A stretch of DNA of 64,000 nt from Cytophaga hutchinsonii ATCC 33406 (GTDB taxonomy: Bacteria > Bacteroidota > Bacteroidia > Cytophagales > Cytophagaceae), in assembly GCF_000014145.1 (NCBI RefSeq), contig NC_008255.1, positions 3,798,001 through 3,862,000 of the forward strand, in the 5' to 3' direction. This document shows positions 18,115 through 28,168 of this stretch, piece by piece. Position numbers and translations under genes: made by a program. Position 1 is the first letter of the stretch. Every line of letters begins with the position of its first letter. Under the pieces are notes generated by a model. It was not told the origin of the DNA, did not search any database, and saw only the letters and a program-made list of their open reading frames with translations.

Positions 18115-20556
18115 CTAGCTATCAGATGATTTTTCATTGGAAGGAAAAGGTTTAATAAATATATCTTGATGTGGAAACTGAATGCTGTTCGTTTTAAATG
18201 CGTTTTGAATAGCAATGATTAATTCGCTTTTTACAAAATTACCTGCAAAAGGTGTGGATGTCCAAAAGAAAAGCTGCAGCCTGATAGAGCTTGAATCAAA
18301 ATCTGATATCAGTACAAAAGGTGTTGGATTCTTTAAAATACTATCCTGATCAGCGACCAGATCTAAAAGTATTTTTCTTGCTGATTCGAGGTCTGTACCA
18401 TAAGCCACCCCTATAACTATTTGTGTGCGGCGGTTCATACCCCTTTCGTGTGTCCAGTTAGTTACATTATCATTTAATATTTCACCATTGGGTATGATCA
18501 CCTTTGATCCTTCAATCGTTAATAGTGTACTGCTGCGAAAACCTATTGATTTAATAGTACCTTTCTGACCTTTTATTTCAACAAAATCCCCAACGTTAAC
18601 TGGTTTTTCGAATGTAAGTATAATACCACTGACCAGATTCTGCACCAGTGACTGAAGCCCGAAACCAATTCCGACGCCTAATGCACCCAGTACAAACGTA
18701 GCCTTATCTAAAGGTATGCCAGCAGCAGCAAAGGCTACTAATAAGCCCGTAACAATAATGGTGATACGTATCAGCAATATCCAGCTTCCCAGGGTCGGCC
18801 TTCTGTTATCTGCAGCAGATGCAGATATGTCTGCTCCAAAGAAAGATATAATCTTTGATACAATTGCAGCAACAAGCAGAATTACGATGAATAAAGCAAC
18901 GCTGTAAATAGAAAAGCTATAATTACCGATATGAATTTCTGAATGTATAAAATCGGTTACAGGCTGTGTGACAAAATTAAATTCATAAAAATTCCGGGCA
19001 AAAACAATGAACCATCCGATCACAAGCAACGCGTATAAAAAAAAGGGTGCTTTGTGACCAATAACACTAAAGTTTATATAAAATAAGCGTCTCTCGGGCG
19101 TACGAAACATTCGGGATGCTAATGATAACCCTTCATTGATGAGCCTGACTGTCCACAGAAATGAAATGGCTATAATCAAATTAATAAAACCGCTTGTCAA
19201 TAATGACTTTGATATATTAAATCTGCCGTACATGTTAGCAGCAATAGACGCCGTTTCTATGATGATAATAAATATAATAAAGTATACGGTCGATTTTTCC
19301 CGCAACTCTTCCCTTCTCTTTTTTGATGCTATGAATGCTGCTAACGACAAACCTGCCGAGGCAATCGCCAACATGATCCATCTTTCAGTCATTGAAGCCT
19401 GCAAAATCAAATTATTGCCGCATGCAAGTAAAAACAGCATCCACATTAATAACCAGAAACACATCCAATACTTCGTGATATAATTCATATATATAATTGT
19501 GAGACAGAAAGTAGATACTACCCACAACAAGCAGTTGAATATAAAAGGCGGATTAGGAAAAATAAACTGAAAAATATTTATTACAATCATCAGAGCGGAA
19601 AGTAACGGATATTTTATCACCAACTGATCGGAAAAATCTGACCGGATCAAGTGTTCATTCTGTGCTTTCCTTTTGAGTGAAGAAATAAAATAAACCGACA
19701 TACTAATAAATATCAACAGCAAGATCACACGGCCACTATTATTAGCAGCGTAGTATTTAAGCGTTAGTGAATCTTTCTCTAAAGACTGGTATATAATTTC
19801 ATGAAAGGGCCGCTCAGGTATTGACGGCTCCCATAAGTAATTCATTTCCTTCTCAAACGATCTGCTGGAAAGTTCTATTTCACTTTGTTCAATATGATCC
19901 AGGGCAGCCATTATTTCAAATACCGTATAATCGATCTGCTCCTTTAGTTTTTGCAACCTGTTAATGGATTGCTCCAACGCATTATTCACCGGACGTACTT
20001 CTCTGCTTATAACAGACAGTCTTTGCAGGTGGCCTCTCAATCGTACGGAGTCTTCTGAAACGATGAACAGGGCTGGGGCACTGCTCAAAGAGTCTATGTC
20101 ATTCCTGCAATCAACCAGTTTATGTTTGTATATATTGATTTTAACTTTCCGGGCATTGAGTTCATTTAATAATTCCCACAATATTTTTGAAGTTACTGTA
20201 AGATTTCGATGCGTCTGTATTGTACCTTTATTTGAAAATACACCATCACCGGCGATTATATATTTTTTTTGTATATCATCAATCTGGATCTGCCATGCTG
20301 CTGTATCCATATCACTTTTCAGATATTGTTTTGCGATACGTGCAGCCTGTAAAACTTTTTCTAATGCAAGCTCCTGATTCAGTACGAGCTTGTCTTCGTT
20401 AAATTGTTCTGCACGCTTGCCTGCTTCGTCCTTTATCAATGATTTTTGGTATAAGAGTTCCTCTTGTAGAGCCGTATCCGGTTTAGCTGAAAGCGTTTGG
20501 CCAGATGCGGCTATCATTAAAAATTGTACAGCAACAATGAGAAGAAACCTATTCAT
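18115..20556 (-). CDS. Large MscS-family mechanosensitive channel
   Basis: An 813-residue protein: signal peptide (residues 1-20), a periplasmic helical/coiled-coil region (about 25-260), around ten TM helices (about 265-620), and the conserved MscS core. The pore helix is the Gly/Ala-rich FVLGALGVGIGFGLQSLVQNLVSG, followed by the beta-domain VGDFVEIKGQKGTIKSIGFRSS and the C-terminal mixed domain ending near 800. The architecture is that of MscK/MscM-type large channels rather than the short MscS. It should release osmolytes on hypo-osmotic shock. It is transcribed alone, with a terminator of the upstream unit just 5' of it. Confidence 0.88.
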   Translation of the reverse strand: MNRFLLIVAVQFLMIAASGQTLSAKPDTALQEELLYQKSLIKDEAGKRAEQFNEDKLVLNQELALEKVLQAARIAKQYLKSDMDTAAWQIQIDDIQKKYIIAGDGVFSNKGTIQTHRNLTVTSKILWELLNELNARKVKINIYKHKLVDCRNDIDSLSSAPALFIVSEDSVRLRGHLQRLSVISREVRPVNNALEQSINRLQKLKEQIDYTVFEIMAALDHIEQSEIELSSRSFEKEMNYLWEPSIPERPFHEIIYQSLEKDSLTLKYYAANNSGRVILLLIFISMSVYFISSLKRKAQNEHLIRSDFSDQLVIKYPLLSALMIVINIFQFIFPNPPFIFNCLLWVVSTFCLTIIYMNYITKYWMCFWLLMWMLFLLACGNNLILQASMTERWIMLAIASAGLSLAAFIASKKRREELREKSTVYFIIFIIIIETASIAANMYGRFNISKSLLTSGFINLIIAISFLWTVRLINEGLSLASRMFRTPERRLFYINFSVIGHKAPFFLYALLVIGWFIVFARNFYEFNFVTQPVTDFIHSEIHIGNYSFSIYSVALFIVILLVAAIVSKIISFFGADISASAADNRRPTLGSWILLIRITIIVTGLLVAFAAAGIPLDKATFVLGALGVGIGFGLQSLVQNLVSGIILTFEKPVNVGDFVEIKGQKGTIKSIGFRSSTLLTIEGSKVIIPNGEILNDNVTNWTHERGMNRRTQIVIGVAYGTDLESARKILLDLVADQDSILKNPTPFVLISDFDSSSIRLQLFFWTSTPFAGNFVKSELIIAIQNAFKTNSIQFPHQDIFIKPFPSNEKSSDS

Positions 20557-20633
20557 ACGTTATTCTTTATATGATCTTTTTATTCGTATACTCTTTACAT
20601 TTAAATTAATCTTCGCTGGTAACATATCCAATA

Positions 20634-20664
20634 AAAAAGACCGATTTTAACGACCGGTCTTTTT
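20634..20664. terminator. Terminator at the end of the barrel-protease-hypothetical unit
   Basis: A 10-bp stem (20634-20643 with 20655-20664) with A and T flanks lies 55 bases past the stop of the gene ending at 20719. It can work for minus-strand transcription. Confidence 0.7.
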
Positions 20665-20718
20665 ATCAGATGGATTATTAGCAGGTACATGCCTACGTTT
20701 AATTCTTACAGCGTATTT

Positions 20719-21429
20719 CTATTTGCTTAATTTAGTAAGTGTACTATACGTTTCAAGCGTTCCTTTTTTATATGTTTCAGAACGAACAAGGCCTATTCCA
20801 TATGCATACCATTCAATCAAAACATAATCGTAATTGAGATTTACTCCTGCTATCGTTGTTATTGAATGAACCTTTGTTGAAATTTTGTAACAGTCAAATG
20901 TTCCCGCGGGAACTGTAACAGATTCTTTAGCCTGCACCAGACGTTCTGTTATTTCGTATAATAATTTTCCCACTTTTGTTCCATCACTGTCAAGCTCGGC
21001 ACTTAATTTACCATTATTAAGCTTAGCCCCTACTTCCAGTACGTTAGGAAATAATAACAGATCCTGATTTATAATCCTGAATTCTCCGTTCCTGTATGAT
21101 TCCAATTGCTTTTCGGAAACCACAGACTCCATATCAATCAAGGCTTCACCGTTTCTGCACTTCAGTGTTAAATCTGCTGAAGCAAGCTGCTTATCTTTTT
21201 CATCATAGCTTGTCTTCTTCAATTGGCCTGTAAGTACTGAATCTCCGGCAGAAATATCAGAGAGTATAAAAGTAGTATGCCCGGCCTGTTTGCCTTTTTT
21301 ATTGTAATCAGAAAATTCATGGGTTGCACCTTCTTTAAACGTATAAAGCACGTTTTCGCATTGCTGCTGCGCTTTTACCAGGTAACATATGCTGCAAATG
21401 CATATACATACTGACAATATTTTTTTCAT
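20719..21429 (-). CDS. Exported TapB/DUF3108-like protein
   Basis: About 236 residues from the Met at 21429, giving a signal peptide that ends YLVKAQ. A longer frame reaches 21492, but that extension overlaps a terminator hairpin and is unlikely. The mature protein is beta-rich, with ESVTVPAGTFDCYKISTK near residue 165-182, a segment shared by the DUF3108/TapB-like exported proteins of Bacteroidota. Function in that group is unclear. It lies downstream of the S41 protease gene, separated by a hairpin that may lower but not stop read-through. Confidence 0.68.
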   Translation of the reverse strand: MKKILSVCICICSICYLVKAQQQCENVLYTFKEGATHEFSDYNKKGKQAGHTTFILSDISAGDSVLTGQLKKTSYDEKDKQLASADLTLKCRNGEALIDMESVVSEKQLESYRNGEFRIINQDLLLFPNVLEVGAKLNNGKLSAELDSDGTKVGKLLYEITERLVQAKESVTVPAGTFDCYKISTKVHSITTIAGVNLNYDYVLIEWYAYGIGLVRSETYKKGTLETYSTLTKLSK

Positions 21430-21460
21430 AGGTGAAGGGTGGAATGATGAATAGATGAAT

Positions 21461-21488
21461 AAAAAAAGGGCCGGTAATATACCGGCCC
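21461..21488 (-). terminator. Minus-strand terminator after the S41 protease
   Basis: An 8-bp GC-rich stem (21468-21475 with 21481-21488, loop 5) followed on the minus strand by seven T. It sits 14 bases after the protease stop and just before the start of the next gene, so it may set different expression levels within the cluster. Confidence 0.78.
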
Positions 21489-21501
21489 TCATAGTATAAA
21501 A

Positions 21502-22515
21502 TTATAGTGCTTTGATGGCAGCAATAGCCGCTTCGATCACATCATCTTTGTCTGTATCTGCAGGATTAATGAACTTAAGTACATCCGGCGGAATACCATT
21601 TTCATAGAGGTTTCCATCCATATCCCATGTTTGTGTAACAGAGAATCTGTATGTCCAGCCGTTTGGCAGTTGCCCGCCATTCGGAAGTCCCATACCACCA
21701 CCTGTTGTATCGCCCATTACTGTAACATGCGGCAAGCTACGCATCGCGGTGGTAAAGAATGAGCCGGAGCTGAATGTTCCTCTATCCGTTAGCAGATATA
21801 CAGGCTTGGTATATTTCGTACCGTCAGAAGGTTTGATCTTAATATCTTCTAATGCCGTAAAATCGTTGTGGCCTTTACCTTCTTTGATACGCGTTCTGTA
21901 TACGGTAGATTCGCTGCCCATGAAGTGCGACACAAGTCTGGTCATGTCTGTTGCTGCACCGCCGCCATTCTGACGGACATCAATAATAAGGCCCTTCGTA
22001 TCTTTATACCGGTTTAATATGAAATCAATCTGATCGTCTGTCATCGTGCCCGGGAAAGTCGAGAAAATAATATAACCTACATCTGTACCGCCGCCAACGA
22101 AATTATGCTGAAAAGGTGAGTTCAGATAGCCATCCTGGCCGATATAATGCTCATATACCACCCGTGGTGTTATATTCTGCGGGCCTTTCCAGTCAAAATG
22201 ATAATCAGAGATATTGAAATCAGAAAGAAGGTTTACGTGTCCGTCTTTTAATTCATTCAGCATATTGCCCATTACAATAAACTGATCTTCCTTACTCATG
22301 CCATCGGTTATCTGTGCGCGATACGTATCGTGTATAGCGTTCCAGTCAATATTGTTGATTTCAAAAAATGAATATTTTTCGTCACACTGTTTCCACAGAT
22401 ATTCAAAATTTTCTACCGGGTCATCTGTTTTCAGATCTTTTTCAATAAATATCTTTTCGCATGAAAAGAATATCGTACTTGATAATAAAGCGAGTATGTA
22501 TATAATTTTTTTCAT
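21502..22515 (-). CDS. S41-family peptidase lipoprotein
   Basis: A 337-residue lipoprotein (lipobox STIFFSC, Cys about 19). N-terminal helical part at about 30-110 as in tricorn core/C1-like S41 proteins, then the tail-specific protease fold with KGLIIDVRQNGGG at about 176-188, the catalytic Ser segment TDRGTFSSGSFF at about 236-247, and TTGGGMGLPNG at about 263-273. No PDZ domain is obvious. It likely acts at the cell envelope on peptides or damaged protein. It starts 4 bases after the barrel-protein stop, indicating tight coupling. Confidence 0.85.
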   Translation of the reverse strand: MKKIIYILALLSSTIFFSCEKIFIEKDLKTDDPVENFEYLWKQCDEKYSFFEINNIDWNAIHDTYRAQITDGMSKEDQFIVMGNMLNELKDGHVNLLSDFNISDYHFDWKGPQNITPRVVYEHYIGQDGYLNSPFQHNFVGGGTDVGYIIFSTFPGTMTDDQIDFILNRYKDTKGLIIDVRQNGGGAATDMTRLVSHFMGSESTVYRTRIKEGKGHNDFTALEDIKIKPSDGTKYTKPVYLLTDRGTFSSGSFFTTAMRSLPHVTVMGDTTGGGMGLPNGGQLPNGWTYRFSVTQTWDMDGNLYENGIPPDVLKFINPADTDKDDVIEAAIAAIKAL

Positions 22516-22519
22516 GATA

Positions 22520-23383
22520 TTATTTCAGTTTAAGCACTAATGAAACTAAAAAAATGTGATTGGCCATCTGGAACTGGTCGTATTTTTTTCCGGATAATAA
22601 CAGGTCCCAATCGTATGTAAACCGCAGAATGTTGTTATTAAAAATTGCCTGCTCATACATCAGGTTCGTTGAAAGGCGCAGTCCGCTGAACGCCTGGAAT
22701 TCATATCCTTTAAATAGTGATGGCTTAGGATTGCCATCTAAACCTGCAGTACTTGTATAGATATAACCGTTTCTGAACGTATTATTCATAACCGGTAAAT
22801 TCAATTGAAAGAAGGTATTTCTGTATCGCGGATTAAACTTTAAAAACCAGATCTTTTTTTGTTCGGTAAGCACTATCTGGTGTGATGCTTTTATGCTTAA
22901 AAATAATGTAGTAAATATTTCCGCACCTAAGGTATTGTTCTGCAGTTTTTGATTAATTCTCAGATCGCCCCAGGCATCGAAGGTACCACCCACTTTAATA
23001 TTTAATTTATCACTTGAGAGCGGGTTGATTTTCCAAAGCATGCTATAACGGACAGACGCTGATTTGAGCTTGCTTACTATTAACTGATCTGAACGGTCAT
23101 ATCGGTATGTTCCTGCACTGTATCTTGCCTGGATGAACATATCCTTTTTATCAGATGGCCGATCTACAAAAACAGAGATTGTTTTAGCTGTACCTTTATA
23201 AAATAAAGGCGAAGTTGCAAAATCTCTGAAACTGCTGATATTATTACCAAGTCCCAGGCCAGCATACAAAGGCCTTTTAGGTTTAACATTTGCTGAATCT
23301 TTTTCAACAGAAATGGATTCGGCAAACGATGTATTCAACATTCCAGCACTCAGGAACATGAATAATGCGATTTGTTTTTTCAT
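22520..23383 (-). CDS. Predicted outer-membrane beta-barrel protein
   Basis: A 287-residue protein with a signal peptide ending SFAE (about 22). The rest alternates hydrophobic and polar residues in short strands with aromatic girdles (LYAGLGLGNNIS, MFIQARYSAGTYRY, HIFLVSLVLKLK at the end), typical of small outer-membrane barrels. No named family recognised. It is the first gene of the unit with the S41 peptidase. Confidence 0.65.
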   Translation of the reverse strand: MKKQIALFMFLSAGMLNTSFAESISVEKDSANVKPKRPLYAGLGLGNNISSFRDFATSPLFYKGTAKTISVFVDRPSDKKDMFIQARYSAGTYRYDRSDQLIVSKLKSASVRYSMLWKINPLSSDKLNIKVGGTFDAWGDLRINQKLQNNTLGAEIFTTLFLSIKASHQIVLTEQKKIWFLKFNPRYRNTFFQLNLPVMNNTFRNGYIYTSTAGLDGNPKPSLFKGYEFQAFSGLRLSTNLMYEQAIFNNNILRFTYDWDLLLSGKKYDQFQMANHIFLVSLVLKLK

Positions 23384-23997
23384 TAGCGCGAATTAAAAGT
23401 TAAAATTTTAGTTTGTATCAGGCATTAAAATAGTACATGATTGCATACACAAATCACATTACAAAACGAATAGAAAGAGATTGTAAAAGTATTCCTATCT
23501 AAACAAATATATAGATTAAAAATATTTATTGTATATCTGCAACATATATTTTTAACGAAAAATATTGTAGTATTCTTTTAATGTTATATTATATTTTTTT
23601 GCTATAAAATCATCCCACAAGTACAGCATAATTCATTTAATACTTATTTTTTTACTTGCTTAACCAATACACATTGGTGGAAGAAACGCAGCATTCATTT
23701 ACAAAATACAAAACGATACGCCTGCGGAATGGAACTCACCAAAGGTCTGTGTTTACAGGGCATAACGTGTTGTCCACTATATTCCGGAGACAAGAATAAA
23801 AAGTGCGCGAAGGTGATGCATCATTTATAAGTGGTGAGATTATTAGTGTATACATTAATCTCGGAGTAATGTAAACATGCAATAATAAATGTTACGGTAT
23901 ACCCGGGCTATTGTTTATAGAATTACAGACTGAAAAAATTGTGGTGAAAATGCACGTAACTTTCAACGATGAATCATAACAACGCGTTTCTTTTTGC
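23384..23997. other. Long AT-rich intergenic region
   Basis: About 610 bases upstream of the barrel unit and past the end of the PAS kinase gene. It is strongly AT-rich between 23490 and 23650. The only item of note is a short Cys-rich frame on the plus strand (listed separately). No RNA gene recognised. Confidence 0.5.
23729..23830 (+). CDS. Possible Cys-rich microprotein, 33 residues
   Basis: An ATG-to-TAA frame of 34 codons encodes MELTKGLCLQGITCCPLYSG followed by a Lys-rich tail ending VMHHL. Four Cys (8, 14, 15, 26) plus two His suggest possible metal binding if it is made. The local sequence is less AT-rich than its surroundings. No clear ribosome site or homologue is known to me, so this may be chance. 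Confidence 0.25.
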   Translation: MELTKGLCLQGITCCPLYSGDKNKKCAKVMHHL

Positions 23998-26900
23998 CTA
24001 GATCCCGGTTTCCTTTTGAAGGAACGGAAGTGTGATAATGAATGTGGCGCCGTTACCTTTGCTGCTGTCTGCCAAAATCGTTCCCCCATGCCGTTCTACT
24101 ATTTTTTTACAAAGCGATAATCCCAAACCCGTGCCTTCGTATTTATCTTTAGAATTCAGGCGGGTGAACGTTTCAAATATCTGTCCGGCCTGATCCGGTT
24201 CAAAACCAATTCCATTATCCTGTACTGAAATACGAACAACGTTCATGCTCTGTTCCGTCATGTTTTCTGATACAATCGTTATCTGGGGCGACACACCAGC
24301 TCTGGCAAATTTAATGGAGTTATTAATGAGGTTGTAGAAGAGCTGATAAAGTAATACAGGCGCACCTTCCAGTACCGGAAGATTTTTATATTGAATGACG
24401 CCTTGTGTTTTTTGCAAAGGAATTTCCAGGTCAGTTTCAATATTTTTAAGCACATTGTTGAGATCAACAGGTTCAGGTTTCTGTTTAGATGCATTGATTG
24501 TTGAGTAAGCCAGTACCCCATCAATCATATTTGACATGCGGTTTGTAGCCACATTTATTTTTTCAATGAACCGTATTGCAGATTCATCCAGCTTATCTTT
24601 AAGCTGATCTTCCAGCCGTCCGGCAAACGTTTTTATTTTTCGAACCGGCTCTTTTAAATCATGTGAAGCAACGTGTGCAAACTGCTGCAGGTCCTCATTA
24701 GAGCGTTGCAGTTCTTTGGTACGTTCTGCAACAAGGCGCTCAAGTTTTGTGGTTATTGTTTTTTGTTCGTGAATATCGGTACATGTGCCAAACCATTTTG
24801 TAATGACACCCGTTTTATCTTTTATCGGCAATGCTTTACTCAAAAACCAGCGGTATTCTCCTGTTTCTGCGCTCTTCATCCGTAGCTCAATTTGATATGG
24901 TGTACCTTTCTTTACACTTCCATACCAACAATCCAGCACTTCCTGCACATCATCCGGATGCATGACAGGCACCCAGCTCTTATCGCCAAATGCTTTTCCA
25001 TCAAAACCGGTATATTCATACCAGCGCTTATTGTAATAATCAATAAAACCATCCGAACTTCCTGTCCAGATAATCTGTGGCACAAGATCAGCCAGCTGGC
25101 TGAACTTTTCTTCACTCTCTTTTATAATTGCCTGCATCTCTTTTTCCGCAGTAATATCAGCGGCAGATCCAAACCATTCAATAATATTGCCTTGCTCGTC
25201 GAGTATAGGGATAGCTCTTGAGAAGGTCCAGCCTATAGTTCCGTCTGCCTTTAATACCCGGTGTTCCAGTTCAAATATCCGCTTGCCTTCAATAGCGGCA
25301 GCCGCGGTGGCCTTGACAAGCGCGCGGTCTTCACGATATGTATACGTTTCGACCCAATCGGCCATGGCTGTGCCGGCAGGGGTAAGAAAATCGCGTCCTT
25401 CAAGTTCACGCATAACCGTCCAGTCTGCATTCATGCGGTATACAACGTCTGATGAAGCATTCACCAGTGCCCGGAAACGGCTCTCGCTTTCTTCAAGCTT
25501 TTTACGGGCAACAACCTGCTCTGTAACATCGATGGCTACCTGAATCATGCCTGTTATGCGTCCGTCTTCCTTTAACGGACGATAAGCGATGTTATAATAA
25601 TAATCCTCCATCATGCCCGTACGTTTATGCGACACACGTACTTCTGACTGGTCAAACGGGATACCTTCTCTATATACCTTTTCAACCTGCTCCCAGATGT
25701 ATTGCCCTTTCAGCTCCGGCATCAGAGTAAGCAGCGGTATACCCACAATGTTTTCTTCGTGCCCTAATAATTTAAGCATAGACGTGTTCACCTGTTCAAT
25801 CACCAGATTATCGCCCATCAGTACCAGTGTAGGAGCCGGGGTCTGGTCAATCATAGATTTCAGGCGGGCTCCGCTCGCTTCAATCTGCTTACGCCATTTC
25901 ACCCGTTCTGTAACATCAACACCTATGCTGAGGATACCATCAATCTTACCGGTATTGTCATACAGTGCTTTCAGTGAAAAGGAATAATAACCATCTTTTA
26001 CAACACCCTCTTTTTTAAAGGTGATAGGTATTTCTGAATAATTAGCAATACCCCCGTGTTCGTAAATATCTTTTACCAGCGTGATCATTCCCTGTGCTTC
26101 CAGTTCCGGCGCGGCTTCAGCAATGGGTTTGCCAATAATATCGTTACCCTTGTTCCAGTATTGCTGGGTAAGTTCATTTGCAATTTCAATGACCAGATCG
26201 TTCCCCCGGAACAACGTTGCAGCTACTGGTGCTTCCTGAAGCAGGTTACGGAAACGTGCTTCACTTTGCTTGAGATTTTCTTCTATACGTTTTATATCTG
26301 TAATGTCACGGGTTGTTCCTGCGATTGCTTCTACTTCTCCGCTTTCATTTAAAACCGGTACAAGGATATAATCGTACATGCGGCTGCCTAATTCCGCATG
26401 CGGAAAAGAAACTGTTCCGCGTATGGATTTTTTCGTAGCTTTTATTTCATCTATTTCACGTTCATGCATCTGTGCATGCCACTCTTCATACCCATTCTCC
26501 CGCAAGCCTTTTCCGATAGCTTCTTCCGCGGTTTTACCCCACATAGTGAGCAAGGCTTTATTGGCATACGTAAAACTATAATCGAGCCCGAACACATACA
26601 CCAGATCAGGTGTATTGTTGGTAATGGAATTATAGAGACGCTCCTGCTTCTCTGCTGCATGCAGCGCTGCATTCAAAGAGATCTCTCCCTGTTTTGCCTC
26701 CGTTATATTTTCAAGTGTTACCACCAGCAGATCACCTTGCTTCACAGCGGTAAACCGAAACCAATAGTCCCCCCCGCTGACAACATAGGCCCATTCAAAG
26801 TTCGCCGTGATACCTGTTTCGGCAACTTGAATAAATTTCCCCAGAATATCATTTTCCTTTGCCATAGGAAAAACATTCGTATACAGTTTTCCTTTGTAAT

Positions 26901-27060
26901 CTACATCACCAACCCAATTAAGAATGTACTTGTTGAACAGCAGAATTGAAAAATCATCTATTTTACCTTTATCGTTGCAGACGGATTGCATTACTGCAAT
27001 ACCATTTGCAGCAGAGTCAAATACCAACTGAAAAAGATCTTTATTTTCTGTTAAATCCAT
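23998..27060 (-). CDS. Multi-PAS sensor histidine kinase
   Basis: A 1020-residue soluble kinase with no TM helix. About six PAS/PAC modules in tandem fill residues 1-765; several PAC endings read like GTTRDITDIKR, SIGVDVTERVK and GTCTDIHEQK. A coiled coil follows, then HisKA with the phospho-acceptor His at about 800 (VASHDLKEPVRK), and HATPase with N box NLINNSIKFA, G1 DNGIGF and G2 GTGLGLSL. No receiver domain is attached and no response regulator lies nearby, so its partner is elsewhere. It probably senses cytoplasmic redox, light or small ligands, but no cofactor-binding residue pattern stands out. It marks the left border of the restriction island. Confidence 0.9.
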   Translation of the reverse strand: MDLTENKDLFQLVFDSAANGIAVMQSVCNDKGKIDDFSILLFNKYILNWVGDVDYKGKLYTNVFPMAKENDILGKFIQVAETGITANFEWAYVVSGGDYWFRFTAVKQGDLLVVTLENITEAKQGEISLNAALHAAEKQERLYNSITNNTPDLVYVFGLDYSFTYANKALLTMWGKTAEEAIGKGLRENGYEEWHAQMHEREIDEIKATKKSIRGTVSFPHAELGSRMYDYILVPVLNESGEVEAIAGTTRDITDIKRIEENLKQSEARFRNLLQEAPVAATLFRGNDLVIEIANELTQQYWNKGNDIIGKPIAEAAPELEAQGMITLVKDIYEHGGIANYSEIPITFKKEGVVKDGYYSFSLKALYDNTGKIDGILSIGVDVTERVKWRKQIEASGARLKSMIDQTPAPTLVLMGDNLVIEQVNTSMLKLLGHEENIVGIPLLTLMPELKGQYIWEQVEKVYREGIPFDQSEVRVSHKRTGMMEDYYYNIAYRPLKEDGRITGMIQVAIDVTEQVVARKKLEESESRFRALVNASSDVVYRMNADWTVMRELEGRDFLTPAGTAMADWVETYTYREDRALVKATAAAAIEGKRIFELEHRVLKADGTIGWTFSRAIPILDEQGNIIEWFGSAADITAEKEMQAIIKESEEKFSQLADLVPQIIWTGSSDGFIDYYNKRWYEYTGFDGKAFGDKSWVPVMHPDDVQEVLDCWYGSVKKGTPYQIELRMKSAETGEYRWFLSKALPIKDKTGVITKWFGTCTDIHEQKTITTKLERLVAERTKELQRSNEDLQQFAHVASHDLKEPVRKIKTFAGRLEDQLKDKLDESAIRFIEKINVATNRMSNMIDGVLAYSTINASKQKPEPVDLNNVLKNIETDLEIPLQKTQGVIQYKNLPVLEGAPVLLYQLFYNLINNSIKFARAGVSPQITIVSENMTEQSMNVVRISVQDNGIGFEPDQAGQIFETFTRLNSKDKYEGTGLGLSLCKKIVERHGGTILADSSKGNGATFIITLPFLQKETGI

Positions 27061-27217
27061 TTGTTCGTTTTATGCTTTATAGCCAAAATAAAACTGCCGG
27101 TATTTGCCGGCGAAGTTGAATACGGATATAAACGCAGCTCCTTTAAAATTAATCAGAAGATACAAATTTATGATCAATCATAACAATATTTAAACGGCAT
27201 GACTGAAAAAATAAATG

Positions 27218-28117
27218 TTAGTTCATATCTCTATACTGTTCGAAAAATTTCATATCAGGCTCAAAAATCGTTTTAGGTGTAACACCCAACTCAACGTTTT
27301 CAAACATTTCAACTAATTTGTCTCCATCAATTAATTCCAGTTTGATATTGGATTTTTCAATTTCAATGGCATTTTTTGAAAAAGAACCAGTAGTAATTAT
27401 TAATCCTTTTTCAACACTGCGTTTATTTGTTTCCATCACTCCAATAAACGCCTGAACCTTTTCTGTAGGAACTGTACCCTGATAACGCTTGCATTGAAAA
27501 AATACACTTAAGCTAACAAACGGATTTATTTTTAAGGTCGCATATCCATCAATACCTCCATCGTTAGAACGCTGAGTAATTTCTACATTTTCAAAATTAT
27601 ATTCTTTTAATAACCGTCCACATAAATGTTCAAACCCAACTGCAGATATGCTTTGCAATACTTCAATAAGTGATGGTTTTATAACAGCCTGCCCTTCTTC
27701 CAGTTCATTTGTTTCCTGTGCTTGCACAACTTCTTGTGTTGCTTTTTCAATTGGGTCCTTATTTTCTCTTAGATCCTGAAATATCTTAACCCATTTAAGA
27801 AAAATATCATGCGCCTGAGCATCGTTTAATTTTGTAGTCCAGCCTTTTGATGTTAATGTCCAGACGCCATGCTTTGAAGAATCTAATAAACCATCCCATA
27901 CCAAATATTGTCTTGCCCAGGCAATTTGATTCGGGAATTTTAACTGGCCGGACTTTTCATATCGTGCATTTAAAATATTTTCCGAAATTTTATATGTTTC
28001 TCCTATCCATGAGGCTATTTCCCTAGGTTTAGCAGAACCTCCTAAAGCTTTCAATGCCTCTAATACAGGACCAAACCATTTTATAAATTCAGCCTGACTA
28101 CTTTTTTTCTTGCTCAT
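27218..28117 (-). CDS. mrr: Mrr-type restriction endonuclease
   Basis: A 299-residue protein with an N-terminal winged-helix Mrr_N domain (about 10-95, PREIASWIGETY ... RQYLVWDGLL) and a C-terminal Mrr catalytic domain (about 160-285): GFEHLCGRLL, the DGGIDGY acidic motif, and the FFQCKRY motif supplying the Gln/Lys of the PD-(D/E)XK fold. Such type IV enzymes cut modified DNA. It lies downstream of hsdR on the same strand, about 50 bases away, so it is probably the last gene of the restriction operon. Mrr beside a type I system could add defence against modified phage DNA, or could respond to host methylation. Confidence 0.85.
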   Translation of the reverse strand: MSKKKSSQAEFIKWFGPVLEALKALGGSAKPREIASWIGETYKISENILNARYEKSGQLKFPNQIAWARQYLVWDGLLDSSKHGVWTLTSKGWTTKLNDAQAHDIFLKWVKIFQDLRENKDPIEKATQEVVQAQETNELEEGQAVIKPSLIEVLQSISAVGFEHLCGRLLKEYNFENVEITQRSNDGGIDGYATLKINPFVSLSVFFQCKRYQGTVPTEKVQAFIGVMETNKRSVEKGLIITTGSFSKNAIEIEKSNIKLELIDGDKLVEMFENVELGVTPKTIFEPDMKFFEQYRDMN

Positions 28118-28168
28118 AACTGATTTTAATCATAGCATCCATTATTATTAATAAATTAGATTAACATT

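Noticed and set aside
18716-20402. Several plus-strand frames opposite the MscS gene
   Set aside because: They are shadows of a well-supported membrane protein gene.
21430-21492. N-terminal extension of the TapB-like protein
   Set aside because: It runs through a terminator hairpin; the inner Met begins a proper signal peptide.
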